Positions 54,773 through 63,475 of a stretch of 64,000 nt of DNA are shown piece after piece. Origin of the DNA: Arthrobacter antioxidans (GTDB lineage: Bacteria; Actinomycetota; Actinomycetes; Actinomycetales; Micrococcaceae); assembly GCF_023100725.1 (NCBI RefSeq), contig NZ_CP095501.1, forward strand, positions 3,224,001 to 3,288,000, read 5' to 3'. The notes beneath the pieces were generated by a model that was not told the origin of the DNA, did not search any database, and worked only from the letters and a program-made list of their open reading frames with translations. Position 1 is the stretch's first letter, and the number at the start of each line of letters is the position of its first letter. Made by a program: the position numbers and the translations under genes.

Positions 54773-56074
54773 CTACAGACTCTGCATGGCCTTGATGAAG
54801 CCGTCTTCATCGATCTGGCCGCTGAAGAACTGTGCGATGGCGGTGTGGATGGTCACCGTAGCCTCGGGCGGGTAGGCCTGGTCCCAGGAGAGCTGGAAGT
54901 GCGGGGCATCCTTCACGAGGTCGAACTGGTACTTCGCGTACTCGGGGTTGGAGGCCTCGTCGAGGAACTCCTCCGTGTTGGTGGTGGTGGGCAGGTTGCC
55001 GATGGCGATCTGCTCCTGCACGAACTCGTCCGAGTACATGAGCTTCAGGAACTCGGCCACCTCGTCGGGGTAGCGGGTGTCCTTGTGGACCGAGTAGAAG
55101 TTGTTCGTGTTGCCGGCGAGGTTGGCGGGGTCTCCCTCTCCACCCTCGATCGCGGGGAACTCGCTGTAGCTGAGCACGTTCTCCGCGAACTCGGGGTTCG
55201 CGTCGAGGTGGGTCGCGTAGGCCCAGGAGCCCATGAGCTCGAAGCCTGCCCGGCCGCTGGAGAGCAGCGTGGGCGACCCGCCGTCGGTGAACTTCACGGA
55301 GTCGAAGTTGGTCCCGAAGGCACCGGCGTCGACCAGTTCGCGCAGCTTGCCGAGCGCCTCGCGGCTCTCCTCGGAGTCCCAGACACTGGTGTCGCCGTCG
55401 AGCGCGGCCTGGAACAGGTCCTCGCCGGCGACGCGGTCGAACACGTACTGGAACCACATCTGCGTGGGCCACTGGTCCGCGCCGCCGAGCGCGATCGGGG
55501 TCACGCCCGCGGCCTTCAGCTTCTCGACGGCGTCCAGCAGTTCGTCCCAGGTGGCCGGGGGCGCGTCGATGCCGGCCTGTTCCAGGACCTCGGAGTTGTT
55601 GAAGAGCATCACGGGCTGGGTACCGCGCATCGGGATGCCGTAGCTCTTGTCGTCGATGACGGCCGTCTCGAAGACGGAGGGCAGGAAGGCCTCCTTCAGC
55701 TGCGGGTCCTCCTCGATGAAGTCGTCGAGAGGCATGAGCAGGTCGGCCTCCACGAAGTTCGCGATGCTTCCACCGCCCCAGTTGAAGAAGATGTCCGGGG
55801 CCGACTCGGTGTCGATGATGGTCTGCAGCTTGGTCTGGTAGTCCGCGCCGGGAATCGTGTCGAGCACGATCTTGACGTCGGAGGTCTCGTTGAACTTCGC
55901 CACCATGGCCTCTTCGACCTTGTTGCTGGCGTCGCCGTACACGGCCAGATGCAGTTCGTTCTCGGGTCGGCTCGACGCGTCACCGCCTCCGCCACCGCAC
56001 CCGGCGAGGGTGAAGCCCAGCATCAGGACCGCGGTGCCCGCGAGACTGCGGGACATCCAGGTTCGGTTGTTCAT
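54773..56074 (-). CDS. Sugar ABC transporter substrate-binding lipoprotein
   Basis: A 433-aa family-1 solute-binding protein, the first gene of the importer operon. The signal sequence ends in the lipobox LAGC (C26) followed by a Gly-rich spacer, so it is lipid-anchored outside the membrane. Typical landmarks: DTIPGADYQTKLQTIID, PDIFFNWGGGS, GIPMRGTQPVMLFNN, WPTQMWFQYVFDRVAG and SVHKDTRYPDEVAEFLKLM (in part). Ligand from context: xylo-oligosaccharides or another plant oligosaccharide. The ATG at 56074 follows GAGAGGCG. The palindromic element at 56089-56117 lies 15 bp upstream and probably binds the divergent LacI protein. Confidence 0.93.
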   Translation of the reverse strand: MNNRTWMSRSLAGTAVLMLGFTLAGCGGGGGDASSRPENELHLAVYGDASNKVEEAMVAKFNETSDVKIVLDTIPGADYQTKLQTIIDTESAPDIFFNWGGGSIANFVEADLLMPLDDFIEEDPQLKEAFLPSVFETAVIDDKSYGIPMRGTQPVMLFNNSEVLEQAGIDAPPATWDELLDAVEKLKAAGVTPIALGGADQWPTQMWFQYVFDRVAGEDLFQAALDGDTSVWDSEESREALGKLRELVDAGAFGTNFDSVKFTDGGSPTLLSSGRAGFELMGSWAYATHLDANPEFAENVLSYSEFPAIEGGEGDPANLAGNTNNFYSVHKDTRYPDEVAEFLKLMYSDEFVQEQIAIGNLPTTTNTEEFLDEASNPEYAKYQFDLVKDAPHFQLSWDQAYPPEATVTIHTAIAQFFSGQIDEDGFIKAMQSL

Positions 56075-56088
56075 CGTTGAACGCCTCT

Positions 56089-56117
56089 CGAAAGTTTCGA
56101 CGATATAGCCGAAAGTT
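56089..56117. promoter_or_regulatory. CGAAAGTTTCG operator in front of the sugar importer operon
   Basis: A perfect 11-bp palindrome, CGAAAGTTTCG (56089-56099), is followed 10 bp later by a repeated half-site, CGAAAGTT (56110-56117). A central CG-flanked palindrome between a LacI gene and its presumed target operon is the usual arrangement for autoregulated LacI systems. Confidence 0.6.
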
Positions 56118-56226
56118 ATGTGATGCGTTGAGTGTATGTAGCGCTCATGCCGATGCGCAAGACCTGCTGTGCAGCCGGTCACATTCTGCGCCGAGCGGCA
56201 GCCCGAACCGCGGAAGATGGCGGGGG

Positions 56227-56232
56227 TATGCT
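56227..56232 (+). promoter_or_regulatory. -10 element of a probable leaderless LacI transcript
   Basis: TATGCT ends 7 bp before the ATG at 56240 and no Shine-Dalgarno sequence is present. This spacing supports the ATG at 56240 over the in-frame ATG at 56228, which lies inside the promoter element. Confidence 0.5.
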
Positions 56233-56239
56233 GTGGGTC

Positions 56240-57298
56240 ATGTCGATTCCGGCCAAAGAACCGCGTGTCACCCTCGCCCAGCTCGCAACGGCAGCCGGCG
56301 TCTCGCTGTCCACGATCTCGAAGGTGCTCAACGGACGCGCCGACGTGTCCCCGACAACCCGGGCGAAAGTTGAGGAGCTCCTCGAGGACCACGGCTACCG
56401 GCGGCGCAAGGTCTCCGCGGCCAAGGCCGGCCTGGTCGAACTCGTGTTCCACGAGCTCGAGAGCGCCTGGGCTCTCGAGCTCATCCGCGGGGTGGAGAAC
56501 GTGGCCCGCGAGCACGGCATGAGCGTGGTGCTGACCGAGACGGGGACGCGGCATGCCCCCGGGCCCGACTGGATCGAGGGCGTGATGTCCCGGCGGCCCG
56601 CCGGCGTGGTCCTCGTGTTCTCCGACCTGCCGCAGGACTTCCGCCGCAAGCTCGACGCCCGCTCCATCCCGTTCGTCATCATCGATCCCGCGGGGGACCC
56701 CTCCCCCGACGTCCCGTCGGTGGGCTCCGCCAACTGGGCGGGCGGGATGATGGCCACGCGCCACCTGATCGACCTCGGGCACACCAGGATCGCCGCGATC
56801 AGCGGGCCCGAGGACATGATGTGCTCCCTCGCCCGCATCGACGGCTACCGGTCCGCGATGGGCATGGCCTCCCTGCCGATCGACCAGGACCTCATCAGGT
56901 ACGGGAACTTCCATGTCGACGGCGGACGCGACCACGCGTTCTCGCTGCTGCGTGGCCCCCACCCGCCCACGGCGATCTTCGCCGGCAGCGACCTGCAGGC
57001 GCTGGGCGTACTCGATGCCGCCCGGCAGATCGGGCTCCGTGTCCCCGAGGAGCTGTCGATCGTGGGCTACGACGACCTGCAGCTGGCGCAGTGGTCCAGC
57101 CCCGCCCTGACCACGGTGCATCAGCCGCTCATCCAGATGGCCGAGGAGGCCACGCGGATGGTGCTGCGCCTGCGGGACGGCGAACGACCGAACAATCTCC
57201 GGCTCGACCTCGCCACGAGCCTGGTGGTGCGCCAGAGCACCGCGGCGCCGCCCGCAACCCGCGCCCGGGCAGCCCGACCGGCACAGCAGCGCGCCTGA
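56240..57298 (+). CDS. LacI-family transcription regulator of the sugar importer-GH3 operon
   Basis: A 352-aa regulator. Helix-turn-helix: LAQLATAAGVSLSTISKVLNG (in part, about 12-32). A periplasmic-binding-like sensor domain follows with MATRHLIDLGHTRIAAISG, CSLARIDGYRSAMG and SDLQALGVLDAARQIGLRVPEE (in part). The last 20 residues are Ala/Arg/Pro-rich and probably unstructured. It is divergent from the binding protein-permease-GH3 operon, with a palindromic site between them, so it most likely represses that operon until an oligosaccharide is present. The ATG at 56240 is supported by the -10 element. A ROK regulator gene lies 85 bp downstream on the same strand. Confidence 0.9.
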   Translation: MSIPAKEPRVTLAQLATAAGVSLSTISKVLNGRADVSPTTRAKVEELLEDHGYRRRKVSAAKAGLVELVFHELESAWALELIRGVENVAREHGMSVVLTETGTRHAPGPDWIEGVMSRRPAGVVLVFSDLPQDFRRKLDARSIPFVIIDPAGDPSPDVPSVGSANWAGGMMATRHLIDLGHTRIAAISGPEDMMCSLARIDGYRSAMGMASLPIDQDLIRYGNFHVDGGRDHAFSLLRGPHPPTAIFAGSDLQALGVLDAARQIGLRVPEELSIVGYDDLQLAQWSSPALTTVHQPLIQMAEEATRMVLRLRDGERPNNLRLDLATSLVVRQSTAAPPATRARAARPAQQRA

Positions 57299-57383
57299 CC
57301 GGCAGCACCCCGGCAGGGGCTGGATACGATAGGGCGAGGCAACGCGCAGGAGGCTCCTGCAGGACGAAGGAGAACCCGAGACT

Positions 57384-58544
57384 GTGCGGTCACTACCCGG
57401 CGGGGCGAACGGCACCGAGGGCCTGCGCGCACAGAACCTCTCCCAGATCCTGACGATGGTCCACCGCAACGGCCCGCTGTCCCGGTCCGACGTCACCCGC
57501 CGCAGCGGCTTCAACCGCTCCACGGTGGGCGCCCTGGTCTCGGCGCTCACCGAGAAGAACCTCGTCCGTGAGTCGGATCCGGCCGTCGGCGGCCGGGTGG
57601 GCCGCCCGAGCCCCATCGTGCAGGCGAACCCGGCCGTCGCGGTGATCGCCGTCAACCCCGACATCGACGCCCTGACCGTCGGTGTCATCGGGCTCGGCGG
57701 TCATGTGCACGCGAGGGTCCGCCGCGAGACCCGAGGCATCCCCTCGCTCGATGACGCGGTCGGGCTCACCGAGGAGATCGTGGCCGGCCTCCGGCCCACC
57801 CTGGCCGGACTCGACCGCGTGCTCGGCGCGGGGATCGCGCTGCCCGGGCTCGTCAATGCGGGCACGGGGCGCGTGCTCGTCGCGCCGCACCTCGGCTGGC
57901 ACGACGCCGACCTCACGGGCCCCTTCGGCAGCGCCCTCGGACTCCCGACCGTGGCCGCGAACGACGCCTCCCTCGGCTCCCTCGCGGAGAGCATCTTCGG
58001 CGCGGCGCTCGGCGTCGACGACGCGGTCTACCTCAACGGCAGCGCGAGCGGCATCGGCGGCGGCATCGTGAGCGGCGGCGCGCAGCTGGTCGGCAGCCGG
58101 GGGTACGGCGGCGAACTGGGCCACACGCTCGTCAGCCCGGGCGGCCGGGCATGCCACTGCGGGCGTGCGGGCTGCCTCGACGCCGAGGTCCGCCTCGAGC
58201 GGCTGCTCGAGGCGGCCGGCCTGGACGGCGGAGGCATCGAGGCCCTCGAACGGGTGCTGTCGGACGACCCGCCCGACGCCGTGCGGGTGGAGGCCGACCG
58301 GCAGCTGGAACTGCTCGCCGTCGCGCTCACGGACTTCGTCAACATCTTCGACCCGGAGCTGATCGTCCTCGGCGGATTCCTGGGGTCGCTCGTCGGCTTC
58401 CGGGGCGGTCAGCTCGCGGAAACCGTCAACGCGGGCTCGCTGGCCGGCCGTGTCACGGTGCGGCGCGCAGCCCTGGGGCCGGAGCTCCTGCTCGTCGGCG
58501 CCGCGGAACTGGCCTTCCAGCCCCTCCTCGCCTCACCGGCCTGA
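57384..58544 (+). CDS. ROK-family transcription regulator
   Basis: A 386-aa protein. An N-terminal winged helix (about 12-75: LSQILTMVHRNGPLSRSDVTRRSGFNRSTVGALV in part) is fused to a ROK sugar-kinase-like domain (about 80-385). The ROK zinc motif is intact: GELGHTLVSPGGRACHCGRAGCLD in part, with His and three Cys. Phosphate motif residues such as GAGIALPGLVN and ANDASLGSLAE are also present. XylR and NagC belong to this family and sense free sugars. It could control xylAB through the AT-rich palindrome at 42217-42243 or the neighbouring importer; that is inference. The GTG at 57384 follows GAAGGAG. Confidence 0.9.
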   Translation: MRSLPGGANGTEGLRAQNLSQILTMVHRNGPLSRSDVTRRSGFNRSTVGALVSALTEKNLVRESDPAVGGRVGRPSPIVQANPAVAVIAVNPDIDALTVGVIGLGGHVHARVRRETRGIPSLDDAVGLTEEIVAGLRPTLAGLDRVLGAGIALPGLVNAGTGRVLVAPHLGWHDADLTGPFGSALGLPTVAANDASLGSLAESIFGAALGVDDAVYLNGSASGIGGGIVSGGAQLVGSRGYGGELGHTLVSPGGRACHCGRAGCLDAEVRLERLLEAAGLDGGGIEALERVLSDDPPDAVRVEADRQLELLAVALTDFVNIFDPELIVLGGFLGSLVGFRGGQLAETVNAGSLAGRVTVRRAALGPELLLVGAAELAFQPLLASPA

Positions 58545-58594
58545 TGCCTGCCGCCCGAGACCCGACCCCGGGCCGGGATCCGGGCACGCAGAAC

Positions 58595-58624
58595 GGCGCA
58601 CCGTCCCCGAAGGGGCGATGCGCC
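58595..58624. terminator. Terminator-like hairpin between the ROK gene and the DUF3073 gene
   Basis: GGCGCA (58595-58600) pairs with TGCGCC (58619-58624), and an inner CCCC/GGGG stem caps it. It lies between convergent stop codons at 58544 and 58668. The stem is interrupted, so efficiency is uncertain. Confidence 0.45.
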
Positions 58625-58667
58625 GGGTGGTTCACGTTCCAGTCCACGGAGGACCGGCCGATCGCGG

Positions 58668-58907
58668 TCAGCCGGTGCGGCGCGAGCCGCTCTCCTCGCC
58701 GTCGTCGTCGAGCTCATCGGCGTACTTGTCCGCATACTCCGAGTAGTCAGGCTCGACCGGCTCGAGAGGTTCGGTACGTCGGGTGGATGCACGACTACCC
58801 GGGCCTGTGAGCTCTCGCTGCAGTGCCGAATAGTCAGTGGCCGGGCTGAAATACTTCATGTCCCTGGCCTGCTTGGTTGCTTTTGCCTTTTGACGGCCGC
58901 GCCCCAT
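58668..58907 (-). CDS. DUF3073 family protein
   Basis: A 79-aa protein starting MGRGRQKAKATKQARDMKYFSP and then TDYSALQRELTG. This is the actinobacteria-specific DUF3073 signature of a very basic start and an acidic tail (YSEYADKYADELDDDGEE). It has no membrane segment. Function is unknown; the basic N-terminus suggests nucleic acid binding. The ATG at 58907 has AAGGGGG upstream, and a clear -10 (TATACT) is present at 59009-59004. In Streptomyces and relatives the family is also near core purine genes, but here purM is 22 kb away. Confidence 0.88.
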   Translation of the reverse strand: MGRGRQKAKATKQARDMKYFSPATDYSALQRELTGPGSRASTRRTEPLEPVEPDYSEYADKYADELDDDGEESGSRRTG

Positions 58908-59003
58908 GGCGTGACCCCCTTTGTGCGTCGATCCGAGGTGGTCACTGGGGCGCGAGGCCCAAGGCTGCAGCGAGGCCCCGGATTATTTGGTCGTTTTGTC
59001 GTA

Positions 59004-59009
59004 AGTATA
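59004..59009 (-). promoter_or_regulatory. -10 element of the DUF3073 gene
   Basis: On the - strand TATACT (59009-59004) sits in one of the few AT-rich patches of the window, about 95 bp before the DUF3073 start. No strong -35 was recognised. The strength of the -10 suggests high expression. Confidence 0.5.
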
Positions 59010-59205
59010 GGTTACATGTTTTCGAGGGGACCCGAGTGCGCGGCCGCCGAGACCCCGCCGTCCACCGGCGCACCGTCCGCGGCGCAGGTTTTTCCGCCGG
59101 GCCGTCTCCGAGCCGACGATCTTGGATAGAGTCGACTCCACGTCGGAGCGCCGGCCATGGTGATGACCATCCGGCACCAGGAGTGCGAGGAGACAGCAGC
59201 CCACC

Positions 59206-60453
59206 ATGAGCAACGAGGAGCAGGCGCCGAGGGAGTCCGGGCACGAGCCCGGACCGGACGGCACCGAGGAACCCGAGAGCACCGCCGTGCTCGATCCCGA
59301 CACCGTGGTCCTCGAGGACCCGGATATCTCCGCCGAGACGCTGGAGCCCGAGCTGACGGTATCCCCGGACACCCTCGACCTCGCGGAACCCGCCCTCGAA
59401 CCGGCGCAGATCAGTCCGGAGGTCGCGGAGGCGGCCTCGCTCGACGATGCCGCCGCCGAAGCCCGCGCCGTGGCCGCCGAGGCCGCGAAGGCGGGGACCC
59501 TCGTGGGTGGGCCGCTGCCGCCCGGAGCCCCGTCCGTCGAGGCCGCTCCGGCCGGCTCGGCGCCCGCGGGAGGAACCGCCGGTGATGCGGCGGGCCGCGC
59601 AAGAGACAGGACGGAAGACAGGACGGAAGACAGGACGGAAGGCAGGACGGAGGCAGCGGGAGTGACGGCGGAGGGGGCGATCGGCGGCCCCTACGCCTTC
59701 CCTCCGGAGGGCGGCGGCACCGATTCGGGAGATCCCGGCCCCTACCCCGGCTTCGACCCCGGCATCGATCCCGGCATCGATCCCGGCATCGGCCGGGGAC
59801 GCACCGGATCCTCGGCACCGGGGATCGCCGGCGGATCCCCCGAGGAGCCGGTCGTGGACCCCGTGACCCCCGCAGGCCGGGCCCCGGCGCCGGAGAACAG
59901 CGGACCGGCGCCGGAGAAGAGCGGGCCGACGGCCGAGGGCGGCGGGCCGACGCCCGAGGCGCAGCCGACACGGGACAGGACCCGGTCCGGGAGCAGCATC
60001 GTCCCGCTCCTGCTGCTCGTGGGCGGCGCCGTCGTGCTGCTCGGGCTCCTCGTCTGGCTGCTGCTCTCGCTGCTGGGCGGATCGGAGGACGAGGGCCGCG
60101 TGGATCCGTCGTCGCTCGCGGCCGGCGCATGCCTGGCGGAGTTCACGGACATCACGGAGGAGGCCGTCCTGGTCGACTGCTCGGAGCCGCACAACGCGCA
60201 GCTCGTGGCGAGCGAGGACTACGCCGACGACGCCGCGTTCCCGGGACGCGACCAGCTGGGCCTGCGCGCCGAGGCGGCGTGCTCGGCGGCATCCTCCGGC
60301 ATCGACCCGGATGTCGTCACCGAGGACCTCCAGGTCACGCTCCTGCGCGCCACGCCCACGGAGGGGACCTGGGCGGACGGGGACCGCCGCGTGGACTGCT
60401 TCGCGGTCGTCGAGGACGGCGGGCCCGTCAGCCAGAGCCTTCTGGCCCGCTGA
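59206..60453 (+). CDS. Single-pass membrane protein with septum-formation-type extracellular domain
   Basis: A 415-aa protein. Residues 1-265 are a long low-complexity acidic and Pro/Gly/Ala-rich cytoplasmic region. It contains four DRTE-type repeats (about 134-149) and a (GI/F)DPGIDPGIDPG repeat (about 182-197). One membrane helix follows (about 268-290, IVPLLLLVGGAVVLLGLLVW in part). The extracellular domain (about 300-415) has the pattern GACLAEFTD...VDCSEPHNAQLV...C...C, like the actinobacterial septum-formation domain, with four cysteines that may form disulfides. The likely role is in cell envelope or division, by family resemblance only. The ATG at 59206 was chosen for the acidic start that follows; the upstream ribosome-binding site is not strong. 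Confidence 0.78.
   Translation: MSNEEQAPRESGHEPGPDGTEEPESTAVLDPDTVVLEDPDISAETLEPELTVSPDTLDLAEPALEPAQISPEVAEAASLDDAAAEARAVAAEAAKAGTLVGGPLPPGAPSVEAAPAGSAPAGGTAGDAAGRARDRTEDRTEDRTEGRTEAAGVTAEGAIGGPYAFPPEGGGTDSGDPGPYPGFDPGIDPGIDPGIGRGRTGSSAPGIAGGSPEEPVVDPVTPAGRAPAPENSGPAPEKSGPTAEGGGPTPEAQPTRDRTRSGSSIVPLLLLVGGAVVLLGLLVWLLLSLLGGSEDEGRVDPSSLAAGACLAEFTDITEEAVLVDCSEPHNAQLVASEDYADDAAFPGRDQLGLRAEAACSAASSGIDPDVVTEDLQVTLLRATPTEGTWADGDRRVDCFAVVEDGGPVSQSLLAR
59605..59652 (+). repeat. Four tandem 12-bp units encoding DRTE
   Basis: GACAGGACGGAA is repeated exactly three times (59605-59640), with a fourth variant unit GGCAGGACGGAG (59641-59652). The period is a multiple of three, so changes in copy number would keep the reading frame and vary the length of the cytoplasmic region. 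Confidence 0.9.
59749..59796 (+). repeat. Tandem 12-bp units encoding GIDP
   Basis: GGCTTCGACCCC is followed by two identical GGCATCGATCCC units (59761-59784) and a diverged fourth. This is a second in-frame minisatellite in the same disordered region. Confidence 0.85.
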
Positions 60454-60534
60454 GGGGACCCCGGAACACGCGGACGGGACAGGGCGGGACGCACCCGGCA
60501 CCCCAGGCCCCGTGCCCCGCGCCCCGCGCCCCGG

Positions 60535-63159
60535 TCAGCGGACGGCGTGGACCAGCAGGCCCCCGGCGTCGGGTCCGGCCTCGGCGAGGGCGTCCACGTC
60601 CGGTGCGGGACGGTCGACGAGGACGGTGTCGCCGTCGACGATCTCCCCGGCGAGGATGCCCTTCGCCAGCCGGTCACCGATCTCGCGCTGCACGAGCCGG
60701 CGCAGCGGACGTGCGCCGTACGCCGGGTCGAACCCCGTGAGGGCAAGCCATTCGCCGGCCGCCGCCGTGACGTCGAGCTCGAGCCGGCGATCGTGCAGCC
60801 GGTCGCCGAGGGCCCTGACCTGGAGGTCGACGATCCTCGAGAGCTCATCGAGGCTCAGGGGATCGAAGACCACGACGTCGTCGAGCCGGTTCAGGAACTC
60901 GGGCCGGAAGTTCGCGTTCACCGCGGACATCACGGCGGCACGCTTCGCGGCGTCGTCGAGGGACGGGTCCACGAGGAACTGCGAGCCGAGGTTGGACGTC
61001 AGCACGAGGATGACGTTCCGGAAGTCCACGGTCCGGCCCTGGCCGTCGGTCAGCCGCCCGTCGTCGAGCACCTGCAGCAGCAGGTCGAAGACCTCCGGGT
61101 GCGCCTTCTCCACCTCGTCCAGCAGCACCACGCTGTACGGGCGGCGCCGCACGGCCTCGGTGAGCTGGCCGCCCTCCTCGTAGCCCACGTAGCCCGGAGG
61201 GGCGCCGACGAGACGGGCCACCGAGTGCTTCTCCGAGTACTCGGACATGTCGATCCGGATCATCGCGCGTTCGTCGTCGAACAGGAAGTCCGCGAGGGCC
61301 TTGGCGAGCTCCGTCTTGCCCACGCCCGTGGGCCCGAGGAACAGGAAGGACCCGGTGGGGCGGTTCGGGTCCGAGACTCCGGCCCGGGCGCGCCGGACGG
61401 CGTCGGACACCGCGGAGACCGCCCGCTGCTGACCGATCAGCCGCGCGCCGATGACCTGCTCCATGGCGAGCAGCTTCTCGCTCTCGCCCTGCAGCATGCG
61501 TCCGGCCGGGATGCCCGTCCAGGCGGAGATGACCTCGGCGATGTCGTTCGCCGTGACCTCCTCGGCGACCATCAGCTCGGGGGTGGTCGCCGTCTGCTCC
61601 TCGGCGGCCTGGGCCTCGCGCAGCTCGCGTTCCACACCCGGGATCTCGCCGTACAGGATGCGCGACGCCGTCTCGAGGTCGCCTTCGCGCTGGGCGCGGT
61701 CGGCCTGCGAGCGCAGCCCGTCGAGGGAGGCCTTCAGGTCACCCACGCGGTTCAGGCCCGCCTTCTCCGCCTCCCATCGTGCGTTCAGGGCGTCGAGCTC
61801 CTCCTGGCGGTCGGCCATCTCGGCCCGCAGGGCCTGCAGCCGTTCGAGGGACGCCTCGTCCTTCTCGCGGGAGAGAGCCATCTCCTCCATGTGCATGCGC
61901 TCCAGGGAGCGGCGCAGCTCGTCGATCTCCACCGGGGCCGAGTCGATCTCCATGCGCAGATGCGACGCGGCCTCGTCCACGAGGTCGATCGCCTTGTCCG
62001 GGAGCTGCCGGCCGGGGATGTACCGGTGGGAGAGGGTGGCCGCGGCGACGAGCGCGGAGTCCGCGATGGAGACCTTGTGGTGTGCCTCGTAGCGCTGCTT
62101 CAGCCCGCGCAGGATGCCGATGGTGTCCGTCACGGACGGCTCCCCCACGTAGACCTGCTGGAACCGGCGCTCCAGCGCCGGGTCCTTCTCGACGTTCTCG
62201 CGGTACTCGTCCAGCGTCGTCGCGCCGATCAGCCGGAGTTCACCGCGCGCCAGCATGGGCTTGAGCATGTTGCCGGCGTCCATCGAGCCCTCGGACGCGC
62301 CGGCCCCCACCACGGTGTGGAGCTCGTCGATGAAGGTCACCACCTGGCCGTTGGAGCCCTTGATCTCCTCGAGCACGGCCTTCAGGCGCTCCTCGAACTC
62401 GCCACGGTACTTGGCGCCGGCGATCATCGATCCGAGGTCCAGGCTGATGAGCCGCTTGCCGCGGAGCGACTCGGGGACGTCCCCGGCGACCATGCGCTGT
62501 GCCAGTCCCTCGACGACGGCGGTCTTGCCGACGCCGGGCTCGCCGATGAGCACGGGGTTGTTCTTGGTGCGGCGGCTGAGCACCTGCACCACGCGGCGGA
62601 TCTCGGCGTCGCGGCCGATGACCGGGTCGAGCTTGCCGCTGCGGGCCACCTCGGTCAGGTCCACCCCGAACTTCTCGAGCGCCTGGAACGTGTTCTCGGG
62701 GTCCGGCGTCGTCACACGCTTCTCGCCCCGCACGCCGGGCAGCTCCGCGGCGAGCGCCTCGCGGGTGAGCCCCACGGACCGCAGGATGCCGCCCGCCGCT
62801 CCCCCGTCGGCCGCCAGGGCCAGCAGGAGGTGCTCGGTGGACACGAACTGGTCGCCGAGCGTCTCCGCTTCCTGCTGCGCGACGCTGACGACCTGCAGGG
62901 CGCCGCGCGAGAACTGCGGCTGCGCCACGGACGAACCGGACGACGACGGCAGGGCCTTGATCGCGGCGCTCGCCTGGACGCTCACGGTGTCCGGATCGGC
63001 GCCCGCCGCCCGCAGCAGGGCGACGGCGATGCCGTCCCGCTGGTCCATCAGCGCCTTGAGGAAGTGCGGCGCCTCGATCTGGGCGTTGCCCGCCGTGGAC
63101 GCGTTCATCGCAGCGGCTGACAAGACCTCACGGCTCTTGGTGGTGAAGTTGGTATCCAC
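60535..63159 (-). CDS. clpB: ATP-dependent chaperone ClpB
   Basis: Hexameric AAA+ disaggregase of 874 aa that rescues aggregated proteins together with DnaK. The N-domain spans about 1-145 ([15 protein letters not shown] start). AAA-1 has Walker A GEPGVGKT and Walker [10 protein letters not shown]. The middle coiled coil (about 405-520; [27 protein letters not shown] in part) distinguishes ClpB from ClpC. AAA-2 has GPTGVGKT and [13 protein letters not shown], plus the pore loop GYVGYEEGG. The C-terminal tail is about 15 residues longer than minimal. The GTG at 63159 with AAAGGAA upstream gives the canonical start. A HAIR element upstream indicates HspR repression. Confidence 0.96.
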   Translation of the reverse strand: MDTNFTTKSREVLSAAAMNASTAGNAQIEAPHFLKALMDQRDGIAVALLRAAGADPDTVSVQASAAIKALPSSSGSSVAQPQFSRGALQVVSVAQQEAETLGDQFVSTEHLLLALAADGGAAGGILRSVGLTREALAAELPGVRGEKRVTTPDPENTFQALEKFGVDLTEVARSGKLDPVIGRDAEIRRVVQVLSRRTKNNPVLIGEPGVGKTAVVEGLAQRMVAGDVPESLRGKRLISLDLGSMIAGAKYRGEFEERLKAVLEEIKGSNGQVVTFIDELHTVVGAGASEGSMDAGNMLKPMLARGELRLIGATTLDEYRENVEKDPALERRFQQVYVGEPSVTDTIGILRGLKQRYEAHHKVSIADSALVAAATLSHRYIPGRQLPDKAIDLVDEAASHLRMEIDSAPVEIDELRRSLERMHMEEMALSREKDEASLERLQALRAEMADRQEELDALNARWEAEKAGLNRVGDLKASLDGLRSQADRAQREGDLETASRILYGEIPGVERELREAQAAEEQTATTPELMVAEEVTANDIAEVISAWTGIPAGRMLQGESEKLLAMEQVIGARLIGQQRAVSAVSDAVRRARAGVSDPNRPTGSFLFLGPTGVGKTELAKALADFLFDDERAMIRIDMSEYSEKHSVARLVGAPPGYVGYEEGGQLTEAVRRRPYSVVLLDEVEKAHPEVFDLLLQVLDDGRLTDGQGRTVDFRNVILVLTSNLGSQFLVDPSLDDAAKRAAVMSAVNANFRPEFLNRLDDVVVFDPLSLDELSRIVDLQVRALGDRLHDRRLELDVTAAAGEWLALTGFDPAYGARPLRRLVQREIGDRLAKGILAGEIVDGDTVLVDRPAPDVDALAEAGPDAGGLLVHAVR

Positions 63160-63199
63160 GCGCGGTTCCTTTCCGATGCGGTGACGATCCCGGTGACAC

Positions 63200-63220
63200 C
63201 TTGAGTGTACTCGACTCAAC
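63200..63220. promoter_or_regulatory. HAIR element (HspR operator) upstream of clpB
   Basis: CTTGAGT (63200-63206), a 7-bp spacer, then ACTCAAC (63214-63220) match the HspR-associated inverted repeat CTTGAGT-N7-ACTCAAG at all but the last base. It lies 41 bp from the clpB start. HspR represses dnaK and clpB regulons in actinobacteria; hspR itself is not in this window. Confidence 0.85.
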
Positions 63221-63255
63221 TTTCGGCGTCGCCGGGGTGTTCCGGCTCCGCGCGC

Positions 63256-63282
63256 CGTGCCGTCCGCTGCGGACGGCACGGT
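63256..63282. repeat. 27-bp perfect palindrome in the clpB-BCCT divergent region
   Basis: CCGTGCCGTCCGC (63256-63268) and GCGGACGGCACGG (63270-63282) flank a single T, a perfect 13-bp inverted repeat. It would form an 11-bp hairpin with a 5-nt loop. It lies in a 316-bp divergent intergenic region (63160-63475), where terminators are unexpected, so an operator is possible. A short palindrome, TGATC-GA-GATCA, is also present at 63312-63323. Confidence 0.7.
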
Positions 63283-63442
63283 ACGGCACAGGGAAGCAGC
63301 CGGGCCAGATGTGATCGAGATCAACTTTTTCCCGGCCCTCCGTGTGGTTCCCGTAGCGTTGACGACCCACGGCGAATGTCGACGGTCGCCGCCTGCCCGC
63401 ATCCGGGCCTGCCGCGCCCGTACCATTCCGCCCGCACGAACA

Positions 63443-63459
63443 GCGCCACGACGTGGCGC
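63443..63459. repeat. 17-bp palindrome just upstream of the BCCT gene
   Basis: GCGCCACG (63443-63450) and CGTGGCGC (63452-63459) flank one A. It ends 16 bp before the ATG at 63476, overlapping the expected leader. This size and position suit a TetR-type (BetI-like) operator or a leader hairpin controlling translation. Confidence 0.55.
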
Positions 63460-63475
63460 CGACGAGAGGGACGAC

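Noticed and set aside
60547..63120. 857-aa open frame antisense to clpB
   Set aside because: It is a product of GC-rich codon bias opposite a conserved gene, with His/Val/Gly-rich composition and no domain.
63311..63326. Crp-like site TGTGATCGAGATCAAC upstream of the BCCT gene
   Set aside because: Only one half-site is good (TGTGA) and the other matches 3 of 5 positions; the TGATC-GA-GATCA palindrome explains the symmetry better.
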